A stretch of DNA of 64,000 nucleotides from positions 43,813 to 107,812 of the forward strand of contig JAIQGD010000037.1 in NCBI GenBank assembly GCA_020072765.1, written 5' to 3'. This DNA is from Terriglobia bacterium. Its GTDB lineage: Bacteria; Acidobacteriota; Terriglobia; Acidiferrales; UBA7541. Below the pieces are notes generated by a model. The model did no database searches, was not told the DNA's origin, and saw only the letters and a list, made by a program, of their open reading frames with translations. The translations under genes were made by a program, and so were the position numbers. Of this stretch, positions 9,436 through 19,278 are shown in pieces (the stretch's first letter is position 1; the number at the start of each line of letters is the position of its first letter).

Positions 9436-10065
9436 TCAGGCCTTGGCGCCGCCGGCGCGAATTGCCGCGAGCGCCTCGTCGGTGGTGATCAGCCGCGCGC
9501 CGAGGGATTGCAATTCGTCCAGAGCCCGGCGGCCGTCCTCGATTTTGAGCGTTTCGATGGCGTCCCGCACGATCGCGACCTTGCGGCCGCGAGCCAGCAA
9601 GCCCTTGGCTGCACAGCGCACGCAGTATTCCGTGACCACGCCGAAGACCACATATTCCGCTTCCGCGCCGAGGCGTTCGACCAGTTCGCTGGCGTGCGGA
9701 TTGTCGAAGACGTCGAGCGTTTGTTTTTCGAGAATCACCTGCGGCGAGCGGAGGATGTCGTCCGGCAGGCGGTAGGACGCGTCGTTGGGGATCGTGCGGA
9801 AATCCTGGGCGAGCCCCTCGGCAAGGATGCGCGCGCCGGGGGTTCCGCGCAGGCAGTGTGGCGCGAAGGTTTCGAATTCCGGGTCGTCCTTCGGGTGGGC
9901 ATCGCCGCTGGCGACCAGGAGCACGCCGGCTTCGATGGCGGCGGCCACTAGGCGCCGGAGATTGGGAATGAGTCTTTCGGCGCCGGGAACGTAGAGCTTG
10001 CCGCCCGGCAGCATGAAATCGGCCTGCGCGTCCACTTCCCAGAAGACGATGCGTCGCAGCGCCAT
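9436..10065 (-). CDS. pncA: Nicotinamidase / isochorismatase-family cysteine hydrolase
   Basis: Nicotinamidase converts nicotinamide to nicotinate plus ammonia, the first step of NAD salvage in the cytoplasm. The protein is 209 aa, normal for the family. The catalytic triad can be read off: D12 in EVDAQADF, K114 in ILEKQTLDVF, and C148 in VVTEYCVRCAAKG; D54-x-H57 region (SGDAHPKD) fits the metal site. It lies 30 bp downstream of pncB on the same strand. PncB uses the nicotinate this enzyme makes, so the context supports nicotinamidase over other isochorismatase-like hydrolases. Confidence 0.88.
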   Translation of the reverse strand: MALRRIVFWEVDAQADFMLPGGKLYVPGAERLIPNLRRLVAAAIEAGVLLVASGDAHPKDDPEFETFAPHCLRGTPGARILAEGLAQDFRTIPNDASYRLPDDILRSPQVILEKQTLDVFDNPHASELVERLGAEAEYVVFGVVTEYCVRCAAKGLLARGRKVAIVRDAIETLKIEDGRRALDELQSLGARLITTDEALAAIRAGGAKA

Positions 10066-10095
10066 GTGGTCGGGAGCCTCCCGGAGCTCCGGAAA

Positions 10096-11448
10096 CTATT
10101 TCTTCGCCGCGCGGCGGACGCGCCGACGGACCTTCTCGAGCATGTCCTGTAGGCGCCGGCTGTAGCGCACGGGATAGACGGCGCGGCGCTGAATCTGCCG
10201 GCAACGCTGCGGAAGCCGCGCGACGCCGGCAAGACAGCGGTCGCGCAGTGCGCCGACGGGTTCGGGCGGAGCGATGCGCCGGCCGCCGCGCATGATTTCC
10301 ACCAGCAAGGGCTGGGCGCCGTTGGGCGGCTCATCGGCGAGGCCGATTTTGTCGCTTTCAAATTCCCCGCCGGGCGTGCTGTGGCGGAACACCTGCTTGC
10401 GCCCGGGATACGTGACTTTGGCATGGCTGAATTTCGCGGCCTCGTGGATTTTGCCGCCGCGTTCGACTTGCACCAGCTTGTAAATCAGATTCAGGTGGGG
10501 CGCGTCGCCCGGCGTGCCCAGGGCCGTGCCCACGCCGAACGCGTCGATGGCCGCGTCTTTGCGCAGCAGTTCCGCGATCTTGTACTCGTCGAGGTCGCCG
10601 GAGGCGAAGATCTTCACGTCCTTCCAGCCGGCCCGGTCGAGCGCGCGGCGCGCCCATCGGCTGTCCGCGGCGACGTCGCCGCTATCGAGCCGGATGCCGG
10701 CGGGCTTGCGGCCGGCGGCGATGATGTTTTTGACCGCGTTGCGCACATCGTAGGTGTCCACCAGCAAGAAGGTACCTTCAGGAAACGTGTCGAGGAAGTG
10801 GGCGAAGGCCTCGGTTTCGTCCTCGTGCGCCATGATCCAGGAATGCGCCTGTGTTCCATAGGTGCTCATGCCGAATTCCTGCCCGGCGAGAACGTTGGAG
10901 GTGCCCACGCAGCCGCCGATGGTGGCGGCGCGCGCGGAAAGAAGGCTGGCCGGGCCGCCATGGGCGCGGCGTGCGCCGAAATCCACCACTTGGCGGCCCT
11001 GCGCCGCCGTGACCACGCGCGCCGCCTTGCTCGCAATCATGGTCTGATAGCTCATCACCGCGAGCAGGTAGGTTTCCATGATCTGCGCTTCGATCACCGG
11101 CGCGGTCACGCGCAGCAGGGGCTCGCCCGGAAAGATCAGCGTTCCTTCGGGCATGGCCCAGACGTCGCCCGTGAAACGGAACTTCGCGAGGTAGTCGAAA
11201 AACTCCGGGCGGATGTGGCGGAACATCGTGTGCCGCCGCAAGTATTCGATCTCGTCCGGCGTGAAGTGCACGTTTTCGAGGTATTCGACGGCCTGCTCGA
11301 GCCCGGCAGCCACCAGGTAATTGCGGTGCGGCGGCAGGTGCCGGACGAACAGTTCGAACGTGGCGCGCCCCTCGAAGCGAGTCTGGAAATAGCCCGCCGC
11401 CATGGTGAGCTCGTAGAGATCGGTGAGAAGGCCCGAATATTCACGCAT
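10096..11448 (-). CDS. pncB: Nicotinate phosphoribosyltransferase
   Basis: This cytoplasmic enzyme makes nicotinate mononucleotide from nicotinate and PRPP. The 450-residue protein opens with MREYSGLLTDLYELTMAAGY, typical of the family. It also has VDFGARRAHG, TSNVLAGQEFGMSTYGTQAH (the conserved active-site His region), IRLDSGDVAADSRWARRALD and FGVGTALGTPGDAPHLNLIY, the phosphate and nucleotide-binding stretches. The C-terminus is Arg/Lys-rich. It is the first gene of a two-gene leftward operon with pncA, forming the Preiss-Handler salvage entry. Confidence 0.94.
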   Translation of the reverse strand: MREYSGLLTDLYELTMAAGYFQTRFEGRATFELFVRHLPPHRNYLVAAGLEQAVEYLENVHFTPDEIEYLRRHTMFRHIRPEFFDYLAKFRFTGDVWAMPEGTLIFPGEPLLRVTAPVIEAQIMETYLLAVMSYQTMIASKAARVVTAAQGRQVVDFGARRAHGGPASLLSARAATIGGCVGTSNVLAGQEFGMSTYGTQAHSWIMAHEDETEAFAHFLDTFPEGTFLLVDTYDVRNAVKNIIAAGRKPAGIRLDSGDVAADSRWARRALDRAGWKDVKIFASGDLDEYKIAELLRKDAAIDAFGVGTALGTPGDAPHLNLIYKLVQVERGGKIHEAAKFSHAKVTYPGRKQVFRHSTPGGEFESDKIGLADEPPNGAQPLLVEIMRGGRRIAPPEPVGALRDRCLAGVARLPQRCRQIQRRAVYPVRYSRRLQDMLEKVRRRVRRAAKK

Positions 11449-11550
11449 GCGATTGGATTCTAGCCGGAGCTGCCGATTTATCCAGGATTGTGCCGCGGGG
11501 TCATCCCGCCGCCCGCGGCGATGTGGCCCGCAGCGGCGCGGCGGAAAGAC

Positions 11551-11603
11551 AAAACCCCCAAGACTCCCTCCCGCTATGCGGGACGGAGAGCCCTGAGGGT
11601 TTT
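11551..11603 (-). terminator. Candidate intrinsic terminator of the HU gene
   Basis: An imperfect inverted repeat has outer arms AAAACCC (11551-11557) and GGGTTTT (11597-11603) and an inner CCCGC-tat-GCGGG stem. It starts 27 nt after the HU stop, and on the minus strand the distal arm ends in a T-rich run. Its position and shape fit a rho-independent terminator, although the stem is interrupted. Confidence 0.5.
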
Positions 11604-11629
11604 GCCGCGAAACCTGGCGCCGAACCGAA

Positions 11630-11932
11630 CTACTTCAGAACGGCGTCTTTGAACGCCTTCGCCGCGCGGAGGCGGACGACGGTCTTAGCCTTGATCTTGA
11701 TTGCTTCGCCCGTGGCGGGGTTGCGGCCCATGCGCGCCTTGCGATGCGCCTTGACGGCGCGTCCCAGGCCGGGGATGACGAACTTCCCTGCGCTCTTGGC
11801 CTCTTTCACCGCGAGCTTGAACAACTCGTCGAAGAACGCCGATACCTGCTTCTTGGAGACCGGCTTCTCGGGAGTGCTGACCTTAGTGGCCAGGTGGGCA
11901 ATGATTTTGGATTTGCTCAACGGAGATGCCAT
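11630..11932 (-). CDS. HU-family nucleoid DNA-binding protein
   Basis: This is a small DNA-bending protein of 100 residues. It begins MASPLSKSKIIAHLATKVST and carries the HU/IHF signature GKFVIPGLGRAVKAHRKARM followed by GRNPATGEAIKIKAKT, the beta-arm that inserts into the minor groove. The start at 11932 is fixed by a near-perfect GAGGAGG Shine-Dalgarno about 10 nt upstream. An open frame to 12034 upstream has no family similarity. It has its own promoter-like sequence and a terminator-like repeat, so it is probably monocistronic. Confidence 0.95.
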   Translation of the reverse strand: MASPLSKSKIIAHLATKVSTPEKPVSKKQVSAFFDELFKLAVKEAKSAGKFVIPGLGRAVKAHRKARMGRNPATGEAIKIKAKTVVRLRAAKAFKDAVLK

Positions 11933-11995
11933 CGAATTCTCTTTCCTCCTCGGGTGTAATTGCTTTTCGGCCCCGGCGTACGGGATGCCACGCGC

Positions 11996-12024
11996 ACTAT
12001 AGCCGCCCGGCTCGCCGAACGCAA
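11996..12024 (-). promoter_or_regulatory. Candidate promoter of the HU gene
   Basis: On the minus strand, TTGCGT (12019-12024) and TATAGT (11996-12001) are spaced by 17 bp. This would start transcription about 55 nt upstream of the HU start codon. The -10 match is good and the -35 weak. The DNA just upstream (12025-12075) has several A/T runs, as in UP elements. In the rest of the 339-bp divergent gap I see one isolated TTGACA at 12207-12212 on the plus strand, without a convincing -10. Confidence 0.45.
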
Positions 12025-12271
12025 GCAAAAACATCTAAAAACGCCCGCAAAATCGGGATTTTTCGCGCCCTGCGTTTTGCCTCGGGGCCTTCCTCGTAGG
12101 AGCAAGCAAAATGATCGAGTCCCGCGTCCATCCGGCGCGGGGATGTCACGGCGTTCGCTGCCAGGGTACGCGCGGTTGGGATGAGCCGGACGCACGACGG
12201 CCCGGCTTGACACGGCGTGTTAACCTCTTAACGACGAGCAGGTTCCAGCAGCCGGCGGGGAGGCAGGCGAC

Positions 12272-12841
12272 ATGGCGAGCGAACTCAAGATCCAAGTGAA
12301 CGAGCGAATCTTTACGGTGGCGGCGGCGCCGGATACGCCCTTGCTGTACGTGCTTTCCGACGAATTGCAACTCCAGGGCCCGCGGTTCGGCTGCGGCCTG
12401 GCCCAGTGCGGCTCCTGCTCGGTGCTGGTCAACGGCGTGGAGACGCGTTCGTGCGCGACGCCGGTTTCGGCCGTCGTGGGCAAGTCGGTGACGACGCTGG
12501 AAGGATTGCCGGCGTGGTACGCCAAGCAGAAGAAGCTCGCCCACGCCCCGGCGCTTCATCCCGTGCAACAAGCCCTGATCGACGAGCAGGCGGTGCAATG
12601 CGGCTACTGCTTTAACGGCATGATCATCAAGGCTTCCGAACTCCTGTCGAAAACCCCGCAGCCGACCGAAGCGCAAATTCGTTCGGCCATGAACGGCCAT
12701 TTGTGCCGGTGCGGAGCGTACCCAAGGATCGTGAAGGCGATCGAGCGCGCGGCGGAAGTGATGCGCGGACCGAGCTTGAGTCACAACGAGGCGCCAGGAA
12801 AAACAGCAGGCAAGACGAAGGTGGCGGAGGTGACGCGATGA
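12272..12841 (+). CDS. iorA: Small [2Fe-2S] subunit of a molybdenum hydroxylase (IorA type)
   Basis: This electron-transfer subunit of an aldehyde/isoquinoline oxidoreductase has 189 aa. Two [2Fe-2S] sites are complete: plant-ferredoxin-type cysteines C41, C46, C49 and C61, and the helical-bundle cysteines C110, C113, C145 and C147 (QCGYCFNGMI and CRCGAYPR). Residues after about 165 form a Lys/Ser-rich tail not usual in the family. The ATG follows a GGGGAGG Shine-Dalgarno. It overlaps the large subunit by ATGA, so the subunits are co-translated. With no medium FAD subunit nearby, the pair resembles IorAB rather than XdhABC. The oxidised substrate is not determined. Confidence 0.9.
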   Translation: MASELKIQVNERIFTVAAAPDTPLLYVLSDELQLQGPRFGCGLAQCGSCSVLVNGVETRSCATPVSAVVGKSVTTLEGLPAWYAKQKKLAHAPALHPVQQALIDEQAVQCGYCFNGMIIKASELLSKTPQPTEAQIRSAMNGHLCRCGAYPRIVKAIERAAEVMRGPSLSHNEAPGKTAGKTKVAEVTR

Positions 12842-15081
12842 GCAACCTCCACGCAACCACGCAGCTTCCCCGCCGCGACTTCCTGAAGGCTGGAGGCGCG
12901 CTGGTGGTCGGCTTCAGTCTCAGCGACGCGCTGGCGGCCCAGGAACGCCCGGCCACGGCCGCGCGCGGCAGCGTCGCGGGTCCGCCCGATCCCAAGCGGA
13001 TCGACACGTGGCTGGCCATCCACGCCGATAACACGGCGACCGTGTTCATCGGCTTTGCCGAACTCGGGCAGGGCGCTTCGACGGCCTTGCTGCAGGTGGC
13101 GGCCGAGGAACTTGACCTGGACATGAATCAGGTCACCTCGGTCGGGCTCGACACCAACGTCACGCCCAATCAGGGCGGGACGTATTCGAGCGCCTCGATT
13201 CAAAGGGGCTCGCCGCAGATTCGCACGGCGGCGGCCGAAGCGCGGCTCGCGCTCCTCCAGCTGGCTTCCAAGAAGCTGAACGCGCCGGTCGAGCGCCTCA
13301 CGGTCTCGAAGGGCGTCGTGTCGGTTGGGGGCAGCCCGGAGAAGTCGGTGAGCTACGGCGAACTCGTGGGCGACAAGCCGTTCGACATCCCGTTCACGGG
13401 AAGCGCGCCGGTGAAGCCGCCCGCCGCGTACAAAGTGGCCGGCACGAACGCGGTGCGCAAGGACATCCCGGCCAAAGTCAGCGGCAAATATGTCTACCTG
13501 CAGCACCTGCGTCTGCCCGGAATGCTGCACGGGCGCGTGGTGCGGCCGCGCGGCCAGGGCGCCTATGGCGACGGCGCCAAGGTGCTAAGCGTCGACGAAG
13601 GCTCGATCGGCAACATTCCGGGAGCGCGCGTCGTGCGCCGGGGCGATTTCGTCGGCGTCGTTGCCGAGCGCGAATGGGACGCCGTCCGCGCCGCGCGGCA
13701 ATTGAAAGTGACGTGGGACACGAAGGCTATCCTGCCGGGCAGCGACCGCCTCCACGAAAAAATGCGCGCGGAAAAGACGGCGGACAGGGTTCTCCTCGAG
13801 AGAGGGGATGTGACCGGAGCGATGGGCCATGCCGCGCATGTGGCCTCGCAGATCGGCCGCGGACCGTACCAGTCGCACGCCTGCTTCGCGCCCAATGGCG
13901 CGCTGGCGGACGTCAAGACGGATTCCGCGCTGGTCATCTGCTCGACGCAGGATTGCTACGGGCTGCGCGGCACGCTGGCTCGACTGCTCGGCCTGCCGGA
14001 GGAAAAAGTTCGCGTGCAGTATTACGAGTCCTCGGGCACCTACGGCCATAGCTGCCATGACGACGTGGCCGAAGCGGCTGCCTTCCTGTCGCAACTCGCG
14101 GGCAAGCCGGTGCGGCTGCAGTTCATGCGCTGGGACGAGCACGGGTGGGACAACTACGGCCCGGCGCACGTGGGCGAGGTGCGCGCCGCGGTCGACGCCG
14201 GCGGCAAGATCGTGGCCTATCAGTACGACGGCTGGCAGCACAACTGGTGCGCCGTCGAAACGTCCGCGCAACTGGCGCTGGGCACGCCCGCGGCGCAATG
14301 GCGCGGATCGATGGCTCAGCAGGTGAGCCCGCTTACCTGCGGCGGCATGTACGACATTCCCAGTCTGCGGCTGGTGAACCACGAAATCGCGGCGCTGGGT
14401 TACCTGAAGGGGGCGTGGCTCCGTTCGCCGCTCGATCTGTCGTTTGCGTTTGCCTCGGAGCAAGCCATTGACCAGCTCGCGTACCTGGCGGAGATGGACC
14501 CGTACGAATTCCGGCAGCGCAATATCACCGATGCGCGCTGGCGTGGCGTGCTGGACGCCGCCGCGCAGGCCGCCCAGTGGAAGCCGCGGCGGGCGGCGTC
14601 GAAGCTGTCGAGTGCGAAAGTCGCGAGTGGGCGCGGCATCGGGCTGGGGACGCATCTGGCGTCGTATGGCGGAGCCGTCGCCGAGATCGAGGTTCACAAG
14701 CAGACCGGGCGTGTCGCCGTGAAGCACCTGTACGGGGCGATTGATGCGGGCTTCGCCGTCAATCCGGGCAATATCGAAAACCAGATCGGCGGGCAATTGG
14801 TGCAGACGTCCAGCCGCATGCTGCTGGAGGAAGTGACGTTCAGCACGACCAACGTCACGAGCCTCGACTGGCAGAGTTACCCCATCCTTCGGTTTGAAGA
14901 ATGTCCCGAGGTCACACCGGTGGTCGTGCAGCGCCTGGATCAAAAATCGTCAGGCGCGGGCGAGGAAGTGATGGCAGCCGCCGCCGCGGCGATCGCCAAC
15001 GCCTTTTTTGACGCCACGGGCGTGCGCATGGAGCAATATCCGTTCACGCCGCCTCGCGTTCTGGCGGCGCTCCGCGGCTGA
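12838..15081 (+). CDS. iorB: Molybdopterin-binding large subunit, isoquinoline 1-oxidoreductase beta type
   Basis: This catalytic subunit of a periplasmic molybdenum hydroxylase (747 aa) oxidises N-heterocycles or aldehydes with water as oxygen source. The start at 12838 gives a twin-arginine signal, RRDFLKAGGALVVGF (R12-R13), so it is folded with cofactor and exported by Tat, probably carrying IorA with it. Family features include FIGFAELGQGASTALLQVAA, NQGGTYSSASIQRGSPQIR and the cofactor-contact stretch near the end (GAGEEVMAAAAAAIANAFFD with the catalytic-type Glu). The reading frame extends upstream to 12703, but the Tat signal and ATGA overlap define the start. Confidence 0.9.
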   Translation: MSNLHATTQLPRRDFLKAGGALVVGFSLSDALAAQERPATAARGSVAGPPDPKRIDTWLAIHADNTATVFIGFAELGQGASTALLQVAAEELDLDMNQVTSVGLDTNVTPNQGGTYSSASIQRGSPQIRTAAAEARLALLQLASKKLNAPVERLTVSKGVVSVGGSPEKSVSYGELVGDKPFDIPFTGSAPVKPPAAYKVAGTNAVRKDIPAKVSGKYVYLQHLRLPGMLHGRVVRPRGQGAYGDGAKVLSVDEGSIGNIPGARVVRRGDFVGVVAEREWDAVRAARQLKVTWDTKAILPGSDRLHEKMRAEKTADRVLLERGDVTGAMGHAAHVASQIGRGPYQSHACFAPNGALADVKTDSALVICSTQDCYGLRGTLARLLGLPEEKVRVQYYESSGTYGHSCHDDVAEAAAFLSQLAGKPVRLQFMRWDEHGWDNYGPAHVGEVRAAVDAGGKIVAYQYDGWQHNWCAVETSAQLALGTPAAQWRGSMAQQVSPLTCGGMYDIPSLRLVNHEIAALGYLKGAWLRSPLDLSFAFASEQAIDQLAYLAEMDPYEFRQRNITDARWRGVLDAAAQAAQWKPRRAASKLSSAKVASGRGIGLGTHLASYGGAVAEIEVHKQTGRVAVKHLYGAIDAGFAVNPGNIENQIGGQLVQTSSRMLLEEVTFSTTNVTSLDWQSYPILRFEECPEVTPVVVQRLDQKSSGAGEEVMAAAAAAIANAFFDATGVRMEQYPFTPPRVLAALRG

Positions 15082-15733
15082 CCGGACACCGGAGGATCGC
15101 ACGATTTGACGGTCCGGTGGGACTTGTCCTCGCCGGAGTAGCTTCCGTGATTTCGACGCCGCCCGCACTTCGATGTGTGAGCTTCCATTTCGATTTTGAC
15201 GTTATCGCAGCGGCGTAGTGCGCCAGCCGTTGTCCTCCGGATCTCCATGATGAGAAATACCTCATCCACGCCCGCCCGCGGACGCAGTGATTGGCCACGC
15301 GCTTGCACAACCCTCTGCTGCTGAAGACACCGGGTTTGTGCCGAAGCGGCACCGGTTTGACCGCACCGCGGTCGCAATTTGAACAGCAGTAAGACGACTC
15401 AGGTTTCCAATTGTGTACTGCACGATTAGCACCAGAAATTCCATTGGTACTATTGAGGCGATATGCCTCGAAGCCCAAACTCGTGTGACTGCACTCAACG
15501 AGCGCGTCTGAGTGGGGACGCATCTCGATCGAAGGCTGTTTTGGTCTTTCGTGAATCTGCCGAGGCGCCAAGTTTTCGCCCCCCTGGGACTTGCCAGCCC
15601 AGCGGCTGGAATTTCCTCTCACCATTTCGGAACGGCGGACCGTTCTGATGCGGGTGAAAGAGGCAACTTGCGAGCAACATGGAATTTCGATGGACGGCAG
15701 AAATGCCGGAACTTAGCGGAGGAGAGGACTACG
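15082..15733. other. 652-bp intergenic region before broken receptor 2
   Basis: I see no credible gene here; the short open frames have no recognisable motif and no ribosome binding site. The only structure is a small hairpin, GAGGC-gatat-GCCTC (15455-15469). The last 20 bases contain the GGAGGAGAGG ribosome binding site of the receptor. The length suggests a regulated promoter region. Confidence 0.5.
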
Positions 15734-18700
15734 ATGACGATGAAGACGCTGTGGAGGGTTCTTGTGCTTCTGGTTGTGGCCGTGGCGGGGGCGCACGCGC
15801 AGAGCGCGGGCTCGCCGGGAGAAATCCGCGGGACGATCACGGATGCCTCCGGTTCCGGAATGCCAGGAGTGTCTGTCGTCGTCCTTGATAAGCAGACCGG
15901 CAACGATTATCGTGCCGTGAGCAATGGCCAGGGGCAGTACCGCGTGGCGGGGTTGCCCCCGGCGAGTTATCGGGTGACCGCGAAAGGTGCCGGGTCTGGC
16001 GGCAAAGTGCAGCAGGACGTGAAGGTCACCGCCGGCACTTCGGCCGTCGTCGATCTGCGCATGCAGGATAAGACCGGGGCGCCAAAGAGTGCCTTCGTGA
16101 AACCCGAGTGGGAGCCCGGGTCGCAGCCCGGCACGCTGGACAGCCAGCAGATCACGGATTTGCCCAGCGTGCAGCGCGACGTGGTGCGGTTCTCGCTGCT
16201 CCTGCCGGCGGTGAGCGATTCCAATACTACCGTGGATAATCTGGATTTCCGCGTGAAGCAGGCTCCGCAAAGCGGCCTTTCGATCCTGGGAAGCAATGGG
16301 CGGGGGAACAGCGTGAGCGTGGACGGCGGCGAAGCCGACAATGACACAGGTGGATTTCGCACCACGGTGAGCCAGGAAGCGGTCAAGGAGCTCCAGGTCG
16401 TCGGCAGCAACTTTCCGACGGCGCAGGGTCCGGTGGCGGGGCGGAGCGTCAACATCGTCACCCAGTCGGGCAGCAATGAACTTCATGGCGGCGTTTTTGG
16501 ATTTTTCGGCAACGATGCGATGAACGCGGCCGACCCGTTCTCGATGACGCAAGCGCTGCAGCCGAGCCAGGTGTTTAATCCCGCCTCGCCGGACTTGCAG
16601 GGCGTCCCCGTGAAGAACGGGCTGAGCCAGCAGCAATTTGGCGGCAGCGTGGGCATGCCCCTGAGCAAGGACAAGACCTATGTGTTCGGCTCCTTCGAGG
16701 GGTTGCGCCGCGACGCGCAGGACGCAGTGTCCCTGCTGAGGAATACCAGCCTCTTCCGTCCGGAGAGCGACGCGCAAAACGATCAGGCGGCGGTTATCAA
16801 CGGACTGGCGACCCTTGCCGGGAACCCCCCGGTGCCGTGCCTCACGGGCCAGCCTGCCTTGCCCGCGGCTACCTGCGCTGCGATTCTGACGAATATCCTG
16901 ACCATCAATCCGGTCACTTCGCCGCTGAATGCGTACCTGGTCAACCAGTTCGAGAACAACGGCGGCACATTTCCCTACCTCACGCGCGATTACCTGGCTT
17001 CGCTCCGCATGGATAACGATTTCAGCAAGAACGATCGTTTCACTGTCCGGTTTAACTTCGGGCACAACCAGGACGAAGCTCCGGATTCCCAGATTTTCAA
17101 CGGCTTCTCCCGAGGCAGCGCCATTCATTCCTACGATTACGCTGGTCAGGCAAGCTGGTCTCATGATTTCAGCCCCATGACTCGGAATGAACTCCGCTTT
17201 CAGCTCGCCTACAGCCACTTCGATGTGCTGCCCAATCAGACCGGCGCAGCCGGGCTCGACATCGCCGGTTATGCGAACCTGGGAACGGACTACTACCTGC
17301 CCAGCCGCACGGGTATGACGCACGCCCAGTTCGCGGACAATGTGGCGATGACCCGCGGCCGTCACAAGCTGGATCTCGGGATCGAGGAATGGATTCGCAG
17401 AGACAACACCGATTCCAGCGCGTTCATGCCCGGACGCTTTGTGTTCGGCGCATTGCCGGGCGGCATTCTCAGCCCGTGCCTTCAGGTGCCCGCGGCCTGC
17501 GGACTCGTGGGCGTGAATGCGGCAACGATCAACGCGCTGCAGTCCGCCTCGCTCGGACTTCCGCAGTTTTACCAGCAGGGGTTCGGCCTGGGGGCTTATA
17601 GCTACACCAGCCCGTTGACAACTGTGTATGCGCAGGATGCGTTTTCCCTCCGGCCGAACTTCACGCTGACCCTCGGCGTGCGGTATGGCCTGGAAGCGAA
17701 CTTCGGCACTCTGAACACGGACGAGAACAATGTTGCCCCCCGGGTGGCCTTCGCCTGGGATCCGTTCAACGACCACAAAACCGTGGTCCGCGGCGGCTAC
17801 GCGATCGCGTACGTTCCCTACAACAGCCAGATCGCGGATTTGGTTGGACTGCTGGGCACCGTGAACTACTACCGCCAGATTGCCAACATCGACATTCCCT
17901 TGACCGGAGTTCCGGGGAATCCTGCGCTGACGTCGGCGGCGGTCTTCCAGACGCTCTTCGCCCAAGGGAAAGTGCAGTGTACGGTTCCGGCGCCGGGCGA
18001 TCCGGCCTGCATTACCCCGGCCGATCTGACGCAGTTTGGCATCAGCATCACGCACAGCGGCGCCCTGATGCCTCTGACGACGCTGTTCAGCGCTTCGGCG
18101 AACTTCCGCAATGCCTATTCGCAGCAGGGCGAGTTCGGAATCGAGCACGAGCTTGCCGGCGGTCTCACCGTTTCCGCCAGCTACGTCTACGTTCACACCG
18201 TGGGGCTCCCGGTCGCTCTGGACTCGAACCTCCTGACCCCGCCGGTCACATCGGTGACGCTGGCCAACGGGCAGCCGTTTAGCTATCACAACTGGGGCGC
18301 TCTCGGGTGCCCGGCCAGCTGCTTTGTGGATCCCACGATCCTGCAAAACAACGTCTACAGCTCCGTGGCGTCGGCGGTGTACCAGGGCGGCATCTTCGAG
18401 GCGCGGTTCGACAACGAGCTGCGAACTACACCTACAGCAAGGCCTTCGACAATGCCACCGACTACAATCCCGAATATGCCCCGCTCGACCAGTTGAATCT
18501 GGCTGGTGAGCGCGCCCTTTCCAGTTTCGACCAGCGCCACCGTTTTGTGGCCTCCGCGCTGATCGAAAGCCCGTGGAAAGGCGGATCAGATGCCACCATG
18601 GGCTCGCGCATCCTGGCGGGCTTCGAGCTGGCTCCCATCGTCACCTATGGCACCGGGCGTCCGTTCAACCTGCTCACCCTCAGCGACGTGAATTCCGACC

Positions 18701-19011
18701 GGCACTACGCCAGCGACCGTCCACTCGGGGCCCCGCGCAATTCCGGCATCGGCCCGGACTTCCTCAACCTCGACCTGCGTCTGAGCCGCACGGTCAAGTT
18801 TGGCGAGCGGATCAGCGCGCAGCTCATGGCGGAAGGCTTCAACCTCGCCAACCGCACCAATTACGCCACCGTGAACAACCTGGTCGCCGCGAATTTTGCG
18901 CCGCCCTTCAATGTCCACGGGAGCGCGGCCATCGCTCCGAACCAGCCCCTGGACTTTGCTTCCGCGTACGCCAAGAGGCAGATCCAGTTCGGGCTGCGGC
19001 TTTCCTTCTAG
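15734..19011 (+). pseudogene. Oar-like TonB-dependent receptor 2, frame broken near base 18420
   Basis: The start ATG at 15734 has Shine-Dalgarno GGAGGAGAGG and a signal peptide ending at GAHA-Q. The carboxypeptidase-regulatory domain (EIRGTITDASGSGMPGVSVV), the plug region (NGRGNSVSVDGGEADNDT, VNIVTQSGSNELHGGVFGFF) and most of the barrel are intact to FEARFDNEL at about 18420. The family-typical continuation NYTYSKAFDNATDYNPEYAP then appears in another frame and runs to a normal aromatic C-terminus (FGLRLSF) at 19011. About 10-12 residues usually found between these blocks are missing, and the total length is one base short of a codon multiple. This fits a small out-of-frame deletion in the genome or the assembly. 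The two halves would otherwise make a receptor of about 1100 residues. Confidence 0.88.
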
Positions 19012-19025
19012 CGCTGTAGGACCGC

Positions 19026-19060
19026 GGGGCGCGCCGGTGCATTGCCGGCCGGCGTGCCCC
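19026..19060 (+). terminator. Very stable hairpin after receptor 2
   Basis: GGGGCGCGCCGG (19026-19037) pairs with CCGGCGTGCCCC (19049-19060): 12 bp including one G-U wobble, with an 11-nt loop, beginning 15 nt after the stop. It has no U-tract, so termination efficiency is uncertain. The remaining sequence to the next gene at 19279 shows nothing else recognisable. Confidence 0.45.
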
Positions 19061-19278
19061 GGCGGCCCGGGTGAGCTTGTACCAGGCACTGTGCTTCCAG
19101 ACCAGTGTCCTCGCAACCCCGCCCCTGCCTGCTCCGCATCGGCCTGACGAGAAGTCGAGTGCGCCCGATGCTTCAAAGCGTACCTTTGGTTTGTGGAAAC
19201 TTGCCCCATATTCCCGCCAGTCATCATAAGGGCAGCCTGATAGAGTGGGCGGGAAGCGGCACGTCCGGGAGTTCACGC

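Noticed and set aside
13585..14943. 452-codon open frame on the minus strand
   Set aside because: It is antisense to the molybdenum hydroxylase large subunit; its composition is typical of a shadow frame.
15713..18346. 877-codon open frame on the minus strand
   Set aside because: It is a shadow of the Oar-like receptor 2 gene, with no motif, signal or ribosome binding site.
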